A stretch of DNA of 64,000 bases from a virus, in the IMG/VR virus record IMGVR_UViG_3300010399_000034, positions 1 to 64,000 of that record. One strand, given 5' to 3'. Below are positions 1 to 7,398 of this stretch, in pieces. How positions within the stretch are numbered: position 1 is the stretch's first letter; every line of letters begins with the position of its first letter. The notes beneath the pieces are model-generated. The model did not search any database. It was not told the DNA's origin and saw nothing but the letters and a program-made list of their open reading frames with translations. The position numbers were made by a program, and so were the translations under genes.

Positions 1-246
1 ACGTCGCTCACGACCGCATCGCGCCTCTGCGACCTGATCGATCAAGCGGACACCTCGCAGGGCAGCAACCCGTCGGTCCAGGGCGGTCCGTCGGCGTGGG
101 AGCTCGCGGCGGCGCGCTCCGAGCTCGCGCGACTCTACTCGCAGCAACAACAGCAAGCGCCTGCGGGGATGGACTGGACGAAGATCGCAATCGGCGCAGG
201 CATCCTCGGCGCCGTCGGTCTCGCGGCGTACGTCATCCTGAAGTGA
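1..246 (+). CDS. Membrane-anchored protein, C-terminal part only
   Basis: The reading frame is open from the first base of the window, so the start lies outside it; 81 residues are visible. They contain a Gln-rich stretch (QQQQQ near residue 50) and end in a Gly/Ala-rich hydrophobic helix with the tail YVILK. This single C-terminal membrane segment with a short basic tail is the layout of most genes in the next 18 kb, so I read it as one more membrane protein of the virion block. The following gene may start at GTG 243, overlapping this stop codon. No family recognised. Confidence 0.75.
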   Translation, partial: TSLTTASRLCDLIDQADTSQGSNPSVQGGPSAWELAAARSELARLYSQQQQQAPAGMDWTKIAIGAGILGAVGLAAYVILK

Positions 247-251
247 ACGAA

Positions 252-1799
252 ATGGTCATCCTGAACGGCGGTCTCGGTGATGCTTCCTCGTGCGCAGGTC
301 GTAGCTGGCCTGCGCCGTTCATTCAGAAGCGCGACATCAAGGCCTGTCGTCCGCTGATGACCTACTACAACGTTCCGTGCACTGCGGAGGTGATCGAGTG
401 TCTCCTCTTTCGCAAGGAGAAGTTCCTCGACAAGCAGCGCCAGCTCCGTGCGCTCTCGGGTCAACGGCCGGCGGGCGTCGATGAGCGAATGCGCTGGCTC
501 AAGTCGATGGCGTCGCTCATCGACGGCGCGCTCGATGACACGAACCTCCTGAACGTGTGGATGATCGGCGGGACGCCTCCGACCGACTACAACACGAAGG
601 CAGCGCTCGCGTCGCTCCCCGGCGATCTCTGGGCGAACGGCAATGCGTTCGTCAATACAATGCTGCGCTCGGCGGTCGACCGCGGCTATCCGTGCGTCAT
701 CTTCCCCGCCGGCTTCGGGTTCGTTGGCGACGAGCCTGCGGTAATGGGCGACGGCTCAGTTCGGCCGTTCGCCTACTTCCCGATGTACCACCGCGCGACG
801 GACTTCGTGCAGGACGTGCGCGGTCGTCCGCGTGCGCCGGTTGTCGTCACGCCCGGCACCTCCGGCGTGCGCGGTCTTCGCGGGCTCGGCTTCGGCGATG
901 GTCCTGGCGGCGCAGTCGATCCGCGCTCGTTGTCGCTCACCGCACGTGCTGCGGCGGGGACGGCTGGCGCCCCGGGAACAACGGCCGCGGTTCGTCGTGC
1001 GATGCAGACGAAGGGGTGGTTCCTCAACCCATTCTCGCTCGCACCGGAGATCCTCGCCGAGCATTTGCGACAACATCCTGGCACCGGCCTCGTCGTCGGA
1101 TCGATCCGCGTGCTGACTGACGCCGAGCGAACGTTCTGGACAAACCTCGGCGCGACGCCGCGCACCGACACCCGCGATGGTGTTCGCCAGGATGGCTGGA
1201 TGCAGCTCATGGTCCCCGCTGCGGGCGATATCATGGACTACTACGCGGCCGTCGCGCGCGACATCCAAGAGACCGCCTTCGAGGTCTTCGTGCTCTACGG
1301 CATGGAGAAGTGGGCGCAGAACCTGATGATCTGGGCGCAGAACGGCCGCGTGCAGATGCCCGTTCAGCAGTTCGTCGACACGATTCGCACGATCAACACT
1401 GCGCGTCTTCGCGCGACGTCGGGCGCATTCTTCGGCGTCTCGGCTGGGCTCGCTTCGGCAGTCAATCCGGTCGCAGGCGCCGTGATGCAGATCCTCGGCA
1501 CTGCTGCCGACGCGCTCGTCGCCGCTGTCGGTGCGGGTGTTGGCGGCTGGAACTGTCCGCTTCCGCTCACGCGTCGCAGCGCATCGGGCGACTGCGACTT
1601 CACGCACATCCTCGGGCCCGGCGCGCTTGAGCAGTCAGAGCGCCAGCGCGGCGGCATGGTGGAGTACTTCACGACGCCGCATCCCGCGCCGAGTGCGCCG
1701 TCGACGACGAGCTCGAGCAAGCCGTCGACTACGTTGATCCTCGGAGGCGTCGCGCTCGTCGCTGCCCTCGGCATCGGATACGTTCTACTCTCGGAGTGA
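252..1799 (+). CDS. Large tail-anchored virion membrane protein
   Basis: 515 residues from ATG 252; an in-frame GTG at 243 that overlaps the previous stop (GTGA) would add three residues. Most of the protein is soluble. The last 25 residues form a hydrophobic helix (about 493-513) after a Ser/Thr/Pro-rich linker, so it looks anchored by its C-terminus. It has scattered Cys residues and an L-R-G-L-G motif at residues 209-213, shared with neighbouring membrane proteins. An Ala/Gly-rich segment near 415-445 may be a second membrane-active helix. It is the largest member of the membrane-protein series. Function unknown; structural role inferred from context. Confidence 0.75.
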   Translation: MVILNGGLGDASSCAGRSWPAPFIQKRDIKACRPLMTYYNVPCTAEVIECLLFRKEKFLDKQRQLRALSGQRPAGVDERMRWLKSMASLIDGALDDTNLLNVWMIGGTPPTDYNTKAALASLPGDLWANGNAFVNTMLRSAVDRGYPCVIFPAGFGFVGDEPAVMGDGSVRPFAYFPMYHRATDFVQDVRGRPRAPVVVTPGTSGVRGLRGLGFGDGPGGAVDPRSLSLTARAAAGTAGAPGTTAAVRRAMQTKGWFLNPFSLAPEILAEHLRQHPGTGLVVGSIRVLTDAERTFWTNLGATPRTDTRDGVRQDGWMQLMVPAAGDIMDYYAAVARDIQETAFEVFVLYGMEKWAQNLMIWAQNGRVQMPVQQFVDTIRTINTARLRATSGAFFGVSAGLASAVNPVAGAVMQILGTAADALVAAVGAGVGGWNCPLPLTRRSASGDCDFTHILGPGALEQSERQRGGMVEYFTTPHPAPSAPSTTSSSKPSTTLILGGVALVAALGIGYVLLSE

Positions 1800-1802
1800 A
1801 AC

Positions 1803-2090
1803 ATGGCGATCATCTCGTTCGACGTTCGTGGTCTGGGTGACGTCAATATGACGATGCCAACGGTGCAGCTTACGTCGCAGGCGATGGCGGCACAGGTTGC
1901 AGCCATGCGCCGCGTCTCCGAGCAGAGCGGCCTACATCTCTACGAACGCCTCAACATCATGCCGCAGACGACCACGACGGCGGCAGGCTCGTTCATCGAT
2001 CAGTGGGGCATCCCGATCGCGGCCGGACTCGGCGCGTTCACGGTCGGCCTCGTAATCGCCAAGCTTGCAAGAAAGCGAAAGACGGCATGA
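1803..2090 (+). CDS. Small tail-anchored virion membrane protein
   Basis: 95 residues. The N-terminus contains V-R-G-L-G at residues 8-12, the motif shared with other membrane proteins here. A middle segment rich in Met, Ala and Gln (about 20-60) could form an amphipathic helix, followed by one hydrophobic helix (about 69-89) and the basic tail ARKRKTA. It starts 3 bases after the preceding stop and overlaps the next gene by ATGA at 2087. No homologue recognised; probably a minor protein of a virion membrane. Confidence 0.75.
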   Translation: MAIISFDVRGLGDVNMTMPTVQLTSQAMAAQVAAMRRVSEQSGLHLYERLNIMPQTTTTAAGSFIDQWGIPIAAGLGAFTVGLVIAKLARKRKTA

Positions 2091-2533
2091 CCCTCCCTAC
2101 GACGTACCATCCGGTCTATCAGGCAGCGACGCCCGACGTCGTGCGGCAGGAGATTCGCAATGCGGTGTACGAAGGTCGTGCTCCGCGCACCGCGCCAACG
2201 CGTGCCGAGCAGCAGACGACACAGGCGCAGACGCCGATGATCGCGCCGCTCGCGCAGCCGCGTATTCTCGCGACGGGCGCGGGGCGCGCTTCGCTCTTCG
2301 GGCCGGCTCAGGTTGGGATCATCCCGGGCAGCGGGCTCTCGCCGGCAGATCTTCCCGCAGGCAACACGTACGCGCAGCCGACTCCGGTCACGCCGTCGTC
2401 GCCGCTCAACGTCGTGCCGAACGGCACGCCGCTACAACAGGTCGCCGTTGTCGGTCGCAAGTACGCGCCATGGATTGCGGGCGCGATCGGGCTCGGCGCG
2501 GGGATCCTCGTCGCGCGTTTCATCTGGGGCTGA
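2087..2533 (+). CDS. Pro/Ala-rich tail-anchored membrane protein
   Basis: 148 residues. I take ATG 2087, which overlaps the previous stop codon; longer in-frame starts would run deep into the neighbour. Residues 1-120 are low-complexity, rich in Pro, Thr, Gln and Ala, and the protein ends in one hydrophobic helix (about 126-146) finishing ARFIWG. It lacks the R-G-L-G motif. The extended N-terminal part would face the opposite side of the membrane from the tail. Unknown function, part of the same co-transcribed block. Confidence 0.75.
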   Translation: MTLPTTYHPVYQAATPDVVRQEIRNAVYEGRAPRTAPTRAEQQTTQAQTPMIAPLAQPRILATGAGRASLFGPAQVGIIPGSGLSPADLPAGNTYAQPTPVTPSSPLNVVPNGTPLQQVAVVGRKYAPWIAGAIGLGAGILVARFIWG

Positions 2534-2590
2534 GCTCGAGCTCGCGCTGATCGGCAACCCGCGATCAATGGTTGCCTTCATCCAGAACGT

Positions 2591-2607
2591 GTAGGATAGT
2601 GTAGGTG
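2591..2607 (+). promoter_or_regulatory. GTAG-N6-GTAG box upstream of a membrane-protein gene
   Basis: GTAGGATAGTGTAGGTG lies 10 bases before ATG 2618. Nearly the same 17-mer (GTAGGATGGTGTAGGCG) lies at 16779-16795, just before another small membrane-protein gene. The two GTAG units start 10 bp apart, one helical turn. TTGCCT at 2572-2577 could serve as a -35 element, but spacing to the possible -10 boxes is not ideal. A promoter or activator site is inferred from the repetition and position only. Confidence 0.4.
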
Positions 2608-2617
2608 CAGGTGGTAC

Positions 2618-2878
2618 ATGATCGTTGTGGAACAACGTAGTGCGACGTACGGACTCGGGGCGGCGCGATCGCCGACGATGGGTTGTCCCGGCGCGAAAAC
2701 GATCGTGCTGAACCGTGTTGCAGAGGCGGAGGGCGCTCGGCTCTCGGTCAGCAACGCGGGCACTGGCGCGGTCGGCGACGTCTTCTCGTCGGTTCCGACG
2801 TGGGCGTGGGTGGCGGGCGGTGCGCTCATCGCGGGGCTCGTCGCGGGCGCCGTCTACTTCAAGAAGCGAAAGGGCTGA
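2618..2878 (+). CDS. Small tail-anchored virion membrane protein
   Basis: 86 residues. The N-terminus contains YGLG, a looser form of the R-G-L-G motif, then about 45 mostly polar residues, one hydrophobic helix (about 60-81) and the basic tail KKRKG. The start follows a purine-rich AGGTGG and the GTAG box at 2591. It is followed after 3 bases by the basic-protein cluster, so membrane and core-type proteins are co-transcribed. No homologue recognised. Confidence 0.75.
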   Translation: MIVVEQRSATYGLGAARSPTMGCPGAKTIVLNRVAEAEGARLSVSNAGTGAVGDVFSSVPTWAWVAGGALIAGLVAGAVYFKKRKG

Positions 2879-2881
2879 GCG

Positions 2882-3154
2882 ATGGCTCGCAAGAAGGTTC
2901 GTCGGAAGAAGACTGCGTGCGGCTCGCGCGGCCGCTTCAAGAGCGGCAAGCGCAAGGGACGTTGCCGCCCGAAGAAGGCGCACGCGAAGCGCGCACGTCG
3001 GAGTACGAAGACCAAGCGAGCGCGCCGTTTCTGCGTGCGCATCGCGGGCAAGAGGCGCTCGGTGAAGTGCTTCGCTTCGCAGAAGTCGGCAGCCCGCGCG
3101 ATGGGCAAGCTCTCCGCCGCTGGCGAGAACCCCGTCATGAAGATTCGCAAGTAA
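2882..3154 (+). CDS. Very basic Cys-containing protein, likely DNA-condensing
   Basis: 90 residues, mostly Lys, Arg, Ala, Ser and Gly. Residues 12-27 (CGSRGRFKSGKRKGRC) form a Cys-bracketed basic module found again in the 33-residue protein just downstream. The C-terminal half has a second Cys pair (FCVRIAGKRRSVKC) and a segment resembling the 48-residue protein at 4483. Such composition in a virion block suggests packaging of genome DNA, comparable in character to adenovirus core proteins; homology is not claimed. It could instead be a ribosomal or nucleoid-like protein, but the repeated small basic genes here favour a virion role. Confidence 0.7.
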   Translation: MARKKVRRKKTACGSRGRFKSGKRKGRCRPKKAHAKRARRSTKTKRARRFCVRIAGKRRSVKCFASQKSAARAMGKLSAAGENPVMKIRK

Positions 3155-3166
3155 GGAGCGCAGCAG

Positions 3167-3268
3167 ATGGCTCGTCGTCGCAAGAAGAGCTCGTGCAAGT
3201 ACGGTCGGGTGAAGAGCGGACGTCGCAAGGGGCGTTGCAAGCTCCGCCGAGTCCGTCGTCGGAAGTGA
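3167..3268 (+). CDS. 33-residue basic protein with the Cys-bracketed module
   Basis: ATG 3167 follows a good ribosome binding site (GGAGCG, 7 bases upstream) and encodes 33 residues: an Arg/Lys-rich start, then CKYGRVKSGRRKGRC, a close copy of the module in the previous gene, then a basic tail. Its length, start signal and similarity to its neighbour argue that it is a real gene. Presumably a DNA-binding virion core peptide. Confidence 0.7.
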   Translation: MARRRKKSSCKYGRVKSGRRKGRCKLRRVRRRK

Positions 3269-3322
3269 TCGGTCAGGGTGACCTGGCTCTGTGAGGCGCT
3301 AGGGCGCCGGAGGAAGAAGACA

Positions 3323-3544
3323 ATGGCCAAGCGAAGGAAGCGCCGCGTGAAGCGTGCGAAGCGACGTTCGACCACCAAGCGCAAGTCGACTCGGCTGAAG
3401 GGCCGGCTCGTCTGCCCGAAGCGCTTCAAGGGCAAGAAGGTCCGTCGGCGCTCCGGCCACAAGGGCTGCTGGATCAAGCGCAAGGACGGCACGTTCCGCA
3501 TGATCAAGAAGGTCCGTCGCAAGGTCCGCCGGAAGAGGAAGTGA
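3323..3544 (+). CDS. Very basic Cys-containing core-type protein
   Basis: 73 residues from ATG 3323, preceded by GGAGGAAG; an upstream in-frame start at 3278 has no comparable signal. The first 25 residues are almost all Lys and Arg. The centre has CPKRFKGKKVRRRSGHKGC followed by WIKRKDGTFRMIKK, closely matched by the next gene (CPKRYKGAKV... RCYIVRKSGQWRF). These two genes are a tandem duplication. Probable DNA-condensing protein. Confidence 0.7.
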   Translation: MAKRRKRRVKRAKRRSTTKRKSTRLKGRLVCPKRFKGKKVRRRSGHKGCWIKRKDGTFRMIKKVRRKVRRKRK

Positions 3545-3547
3545 TCC

Positions 3548-3757
3548 ATGGCGAAGCGTCGCAAGCGCGCGAAGAAGCGCAGCTCGAGTCGTGCGGTGTG
3601 CCCCAAGCGCTACAAGGGCGCGAAGGTGCGCAGCAAGAAGATGCGGGGTGGCACGCGCTGCTACATCGTTCGCAAGAGCGGGCAGTGGCGCTTCGTCCCC
3701 AAGAAGGGCGGCAAGTCCAAGAAGCGGGCGAAGTCGCGTCGGCGTAGCAAGCGCTGA
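3548..3757 (+). CDS. Very basic Cys-containing core-type protein, paralogue
   Basis: 69 residues. It shares with the preceding protein a CPKR-[FY]-KG-x-KV motif, a second Cys about 20 residues later, and an aromatic strand-like segment (CYIVRKSGQWRFVPKK), flanked by Lys/Arg-rich ends. The conserved aromatic core suggests a small folded beta unit held by a disulfide or metal, with basic arms for DNA. It starts 3 bases after its paralogue and is followed by GGAGGG before the next gene. Confidence 0.7.
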   Translation: MAKRRKRAKKRSSSRAVCPKRYKGAKVRSKKMRGGTRCYIVRKSGQWRFVPKKGGKSKKRAKSRRRSKR

Positions 3758-3772
3758 TCGTAGGAGGGTCCG

Positions 3773-4486
3773 GTGCCCGATCCGATCACACAGAGCACGG
3801 CGAACGGCGAGTCCGTCACCCGTGCTCTTGCTTTCCTCGCTGCGAGCTACTTCGACCGGCTCGTCGCGGGAGATTGGGCGCGTGCGTCCGTTGTCCTCAA
3901 CGCGTTCTCGCAGGCGTACAACGTCCACCACGAAGCCTTCGTTGCGTACGCCGTGCGTCCAGGCGCAGACGCGTCGTGGCTGCCGGCGCGGATCGACGCG
4001 TTCTATACGCTCTCGACGCGCCGCGCTCTCGCAGCTGCGCTCGTCGTCGGTTTCGGAATCTCGTCGGCGATCGGCGAAGCGATGCCGGTCACTGTCGAGG
4101 TTGGCTCTGTCCGTCCGTGGTTCGAGCGCGTTCGTCCCGCGATCACTACGCCGGCTGATGCGTTCATGGACGCGATCGAACACGACTCGATGGGCACGCT
4201 CGGGACGAATATCATCTCGCGCGTCAACGGCATCCTCATGCGATCGACTGCCGAGGTCATCCGCGACGAACGCACGACGCCGTTCGATACGCCGCCTGCT
4301 GGGCCGGTGACGAACACAGACGCATCGCGAGGGCCGATCGTACAGGGTCCGTCGATCCTCGTGCATCCGACGCGCTTCGTCATGCCGACGTGGGGCTGGT
4401 GGGCGGTCGGGCTCGGCCTCGTCGCCGCTTCCGGTGTCGTGATCTACGGCGTCGTCGAGCGCGGATGGTTCGGGGGCAAGCGATGA
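3773..4486 (+). CDS. Tail-anchored virion membrane protein, 237 aa
   Basis: GTG start at 3773 with GGAGGG eight bases upstream. 237 residues: a helical N-terminal domain, a hydrophobic stretch near 85-105, a Pro-rich region, then a C-terminal membrane helix (about 208-228) and the basic tail WFGGKR. Topology resembles the other tail-anchored proteins, although it lacks R-G-L-G. It overlaps the next gene by ATGA. No known family recognised. Confidence 0.75.
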   Translation: MPDPITQSTANGESVTRALAFLAASYFDRLVAGDWARASVVLNAFSQAYNVHHEAFVAYAVRPGADASWLPARIDAFYTLSTRRALAAALVVGFGISSAIGEAMPVTVEVGSVRPWFERVRPAITTPADAFMDAIEHDSMGTLGTNIISRVNGILMRSTAEVIRDERTTPFDTPPAGPVTNTDASRGPIVQGPSILVHPTRFVMPTWGWWAVGLGLVAASGVVIYGVVERGWFGGKR

Positions 4487-4629
4487 AGCGCCTCGCAAAG
4501 ACCTGTTACTACAAGGTCGCGGGCGTGAAGCGTCGCTTCAAGACGGCGCGTCGTGCAATGAAGGCGGCGCGTAAGCGCGGTCGCGGTGCTCGAGCGGTCA
4601 CTCAGGTGTGCCGTCTCGTTCTTGATTGA
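4483..4629 (+). CDS. 48-residue basic protein
   Basis: ATG 4483 overlaps the upstream stop (ATGA). The 48 residues are Lys/Arg/Ala-rich with two Cys. The segment CYYKVAGVKRRFKTARRAM resembles the C-terminal part of the 90-residue basic protein at 2882 (CVRIAGKRRSVKCF...AARAM), so it is a fifth member of the basic set, as a stand-alone version of that domain. Likely nucleic-acid binding. Confidence 0.65.
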   Translation: MKRLAKTCYYKVAGVKRRFKTARRAMKAARKRGRGARAVTQVCRLVLD

Positions 4630-4646
4630 AAGGCTCGTGGCTCTCA

Positions 4647-5096
4647 ATGCGTGTCGTGACGATCGATGGTGGCTTCCGCGGACTCGGCGATGTTGCGCCG
4701 AGTGTTCGCAATGCTGCCGTCGCCGACTTCACGCGCGCCATCGCGCCGCTCGACGACATGCTCGAGCGCTACATCGCGTTTCGCGCGGCGGGCAACATCA
4801 GCGAGTCCGACGATCTGCGGATCATGGATCGCTATCATGTGCTCTCCGAGCGGATCGCGGCGCGTCTTCGTGACGCCGAAGGTCGGCTGAGCGAGAGCGC
4901 GATCGCGGCGTGGTCGAACGGCAATGCTGTCTACGTCAACGACGTGCGGCTCTGGATCAACGACGTCCGCCGCATCATGGGCGACGAGATCCAGAACCGC
5001 GGGCTTCGCACCTTCCTGATCGCGGCCGCTTCGATCACGGTGCTCGGCGGCGGCATGTACGTGATCTACCAGGCGACGAAGGGGAAGAAGCGATGA
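4647..5096 (+). CDS. Tail-anchored virion membrane protein with RGLG
   Basis: 149 residues from ATG 4647, with AAAGGC upstream; a TTG at 4626 would also be in frame but is less likely. F-R-G-L-G lies at residues 10-14, followed by a long, mainly helical, charged region (20-115) and a membrane helix (about 122-141) ending in QATKGKKR. It overlaps the next gene by ATGA. Same architecture as its neighbours: motif near the N-terminus, helical stalk, C-terminal anchor. Confidence 0.75.
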   Translation: MRVVTIDGGFRGLGDVAPSVRNAAVADFTRAIAPLDDMLERYIAFRAAGNISESDDLRIMDRYHVLSERIAARLRDAEGRLSESAIAAWSNGNAVYVNDVRLWINDVRRIMGDEIQNRGLRTFLIAAASITVLGGGMYVIYQATKGKKR

Positions 5097-5866
5097 CCTA
5101 TCGTCAGCCGCATCCGTACGAGAGCATCGGGGACTTCGTTCCTGGCACCGTTGTTCGCTCCGACACGTATCTGCGCGGGCTCGGCTATCTTCCGGGACGC
5201 ACAGCAAATCGTCCCGTCGCGATCCCGCAGCTTGCAACGGGCCCGCGGCCGAGCGTGTTCTCGCGGCAGCCGTTTGCGCGTCCGGTTGCGATCCCGCAGC
5301 TCGCGCCGCGCGTCAACATCCGCGGCGTTGGCGGCAACGTTGTCGACTGCACATGCAGCCAGAACACGCTCGTGCGCCACGCGGCAGAGCATGCAGCGAT
5401 GCGGCAGGCGGGCGCGATGGGGCTCGGCGTGATCCCTGTCTGGTCGCGCGCCACGGTGATCCCGACGTGGTCGCCGTCATCTGTGATCCCAACGTGGCAG
5501 CCGCGTTCGTCGTACACGCTGCGCGGGCTCGGCGCGTGCGAGCCGGAGCTCGAAGCTGACATGCAGACGAACTGGAACCCAGGCGTTCGGTTCGGCACTG
5601 TTGGGGCGGGTACCGGTACTGGAAGCCCCGACGCTCTCTTTCGAGCCATGTTTTCGCGGCGGCAGTTTCCGACCGGAACGCCGAACCTTCATATGCAGTC
5701 GCCGATGTCTGCGATCGTGATGCGTGGACCGAACGACGATGCGGTTACCAGCTTCTTCATGCAGCCCGACGTGAAGCCGTGGTTGTACGTGGGCGGCACT
5801 GTCGGCGTGCTTGCTATCGTCGGCCTTATTTACTGGGCCGGAACGCGTCGTAAGCGACGCCGCTAG
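5093..5866 (+). CDS. Tail-anchored membrane protein with two RGLG sites and short repeats
   Basis: 257 residues from ATG 5093. L-R-G-L-G occurs twice, at residues 27-31 and 143-147, with Pro-rich repeats between (PVAIPQLA twice; VIP-[VT]-W three times) and a Cys-containing segment (DCTCS). A membrane helix (about 228-249) is followed by the strongly basic tail TRRKRRR. If RGLG is a processing site, this protein would be cut twice, releasing the repeat region. It is the last gene before a hairpin-rich gap. Unknown family. Confidence 0.75.
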   Translation: MTYRQPHPYESIGDFVPGTVVRSDTYLRGLGYLPGRTANRPVAIPQLATGPRPSVFSRQPFARPVAIPQLAPRVNIRGVGGNVVDCTCSQNTLVRHAAEHAAMRQAGAMGLGVIPVWSRATVIPTWSPSSVIPTWQPRSSYTLRGLGACEPELEADMQTNWNPGVRFGTVGAGTGTGSPDALFRAMFSRRQFPTGTPNLHMQSPMSAIVMRGPNDDAVTSFFMQPDVKPWLYVGGTVGVLAIVGLIYWAGTRRKRRR

Positions 5867-5982
5867 ATAAGAGCTTCGCTCTTCAAGAGCGAGAGCGGTT
5901 CTGCTCGTCTTGAAGATGTAGGTAAATGGGGTTGCATCTCGCACCGTGTAGGTGTTAGAACCACACTCAGGAGAAATCGATC
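5867..5982 (+). promoter_or_regulatory. Hairpins and probable promoter between two virion genes
   Basis: The gap begins with a perfect 6-bp hairpin (AAGAGC-TTC-GCTCTT), then a second hairpin with arms CAAGAGCGAG and CTCGTCTTG (one bulge). No T-run follows, so intrinsic termination is uncertain. Further on are TTGCAT (5932-5937) and TTAGAA (5955-5960), spaced 17 bp, and a TGTAGGTG octamer at 5947-5954. I read this as a transcription boundary with a new promoter for the 5983 gene. AGGAGAAA precedes its start. Confidence 0.45.
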
Positions 5983-6522
5983 ATGGCCAAGCGTAGGCGT
6001 CGTCGTCGGATTCGGATGCGCGGACTCGGGGCAATGGGTCCCGCGGCGCGCTCGCTCGTGCCGGTTGCAGCAGGCGGGATTCTTACCGCTGGCGTGACCC
6101 TCGGTCTTCGTGCGTTCCTACGGCCGGATCCGGGAACGTTGAGCGCGACGCTCTACCGCTTCGCTCCGTTGATCGGATCGGTCGCGGGGCTCGTCGGCGC
6201 GGGCGCCATGTACATGGTCGCCGGTCCGTCGGCGGGGCTCGCAGCGGGCCTCACCAGCGTCATCGGCGGCGGTGCGCTCTTCGGCGCGGAAGCGCTGAAT
6301 GCGGCGAAGCCCGGCGGTCTCCTCGCCGTCAGCGGCCCGACCGCGGCGCTTCCCGCGGGCGATGGCACCGCGGGCCTTCGTGCACTGCTCCCGCAGTACG
6401 GCACCGAAGGACTCGGCGCGATCGTCATGAGCCCTGTGGGCGACACCTACGGCGACAGCGTCAACGTCGCCGGGCTCGGCGCCGGCTACCGGCCCAACGC
6501 GTTCGGGAAGAACGCGTTCTGA
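5983..6522 (+). CDS. Multi-spanning Gly/Ala-rich virion membrane protein with RGLG
   Basis: 179 residues. It starts MAKRRRRRRIRMRGLG, so M-R-G-L-G at 12-16 directly follows a nine-residue basic stretch; cleavage there would release a basic peptide. Three or more hydrophobic segments follow (about 24-46, 60-82, 86-108), with many Gly and Ala. A second, weaker motif EGLGAIV occurs near 142. It is preceded by AGGAGAAA and its own probable promoter. Composition resembles the membrane protein at 54595 on the other strand. Probably an abundant integral protein of a virion membrane. Confidence 0.75.
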   Translation: MAKRRRRRRIRMRGLGAMGPAARSLVPVAAGGILTAGVTLGLRAFLRPDPGTLSATLYRFAPLIGSVAGLVGAGAMYMVAGPSAGLAAGLTSVIGGGALFGAEALNAAKPGGLLAVSGPTAALPAGDGTAGLRALLPQYGTEGLGAIVMSPVGDTYGDSVNVAGLGAGYRPNAFGKNAF

Positions 6523-6609
6523 GTCTGGGCAGTCGGGTCGGCCGAGGACACACCACCGTTCAACTCCGACCCGCTGCTCCGGCACCACCAAGGACGACGA
6601 GAAACAACC

Positions 6610-7377
6610 ATGCAGAACGCAGCATGTTTCCCGGTGACGGTCGAGCTCGACGAGGCTGGTAAGCCCGTCCACGCGCTCAACCAGATCACCAAGGTTCGTC
6701 TCGCCGACGGGCGAGAAGTGGCGATCGTCGACTGGACGTGGCGCCCGCTCTACTCGACCATCGACACGTTCTCGGGGTGGACGAACCTCGAGATTCGCGC
6801 CTTCACGTACTCCGCGGGCGATCAGATCTCCTGGTCGAACGGCGGCACGGTGCGCGAGACCGCGACGCTCGTGCACACGAACATCTCCAGCGCCTCCGAG
6901 ATGGACGCGCTCGAAGAGTTCCTCGTGTACGGAATGTGCGTCGAGGTCTATCGCTGTCTCCAGAACACCGGCGCGAGCACGATCGACTTCAACGGCTCGG
7001 GCCTTCCCGGACCGCTGCCGCAGGTCTGGCACGTCGCGATGCTTCAGGCGGCGACGATCCTCGAGCTCGAGGTCTCGCAGAAGGCGTATCAGCAGGCTTC
7101 GACCGGCTGGTTCGCTGCGGGCTTCGGCGCGTACGGAACGGGTGTCGACGACACGAACGAGTTCATGTTCGGCAACAACGGGCATCCGAGCCGCGAAGCC
7201 GTCGACATGTACCCGGTCCCGGTCCACATCGGCGGCACCGAGAAGTACAACGTGATCCTGCACAACCCCCTCGGTCGTGCGATCAACTACGTCTCGGCGA
7301 CGAACGGTGCTCTCTCGAACATCGTCATCCGCCTCCGCATCAACCTGATGGGCCTCCACAAGCGGCCGAGCGCCTGA
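6610..7377 (+). CDS. Capsid-like protein 1 of three tandem paralogues
   Basis: 255 residues, beta-rich by composition, no membrane segment or signal. After about 25 extra N-terminal residues it shares with the next two genes a block of the form [KR]-[VI]-R-[LF]-A-D-G-R-[EV], then DW, PLYST, an aromatic/Gly loop, a T.VDTN-like strand, a hydrophobic LVYGMCVEVYR strand and a C-terminal IRLRINLMGLHKRP. Three adjacent non-membrane paralogues, followed by a strong terminator in the middle of a virion block, are best explained as major capsid proteins. A single jelly-roll fold would fit the size; I cannot verify it. Confidence 0.65.
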   Translation: MQNAACFPVTVELDEAGKPVHALNQITKVRLADGREVAIVDWTWRPLYSTIDTFSGWTNLEIRAFTYSAGDQISWSNGGTVRETATLVHTNISSASEMDALEEFLVYGMCVEVYRCLQNTGASTIDFNGSGLPGPLPQVWHVAMLQAATILELEVSQKAYQQASTGWFAAGFGAYGTGVDDTNEFMFGNNGHPSREAVDMYPVPVHIGGTEKYNVILHNPLGRAINYVSATNGALSNIVIRLRINLMGLHKRPSA

Positions 7378-7398
7378 TCGGGCGGGAGTACACGCATC

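Noticed and set aside
756-1607. 283-codon - strand frame opposite the 252 gene
   Set aside because: No start signal, no motif, composition typical of a shadow frame; all neighbouring genes are on the + strand.
3299-4498. 399-codon open frame on the - strand across the basic proteins
   Set aside because: The + strand genes have good binding sites, coupled starts and paralogy. The antisense frame is an Arg/Ala/Leu-rich shadow.
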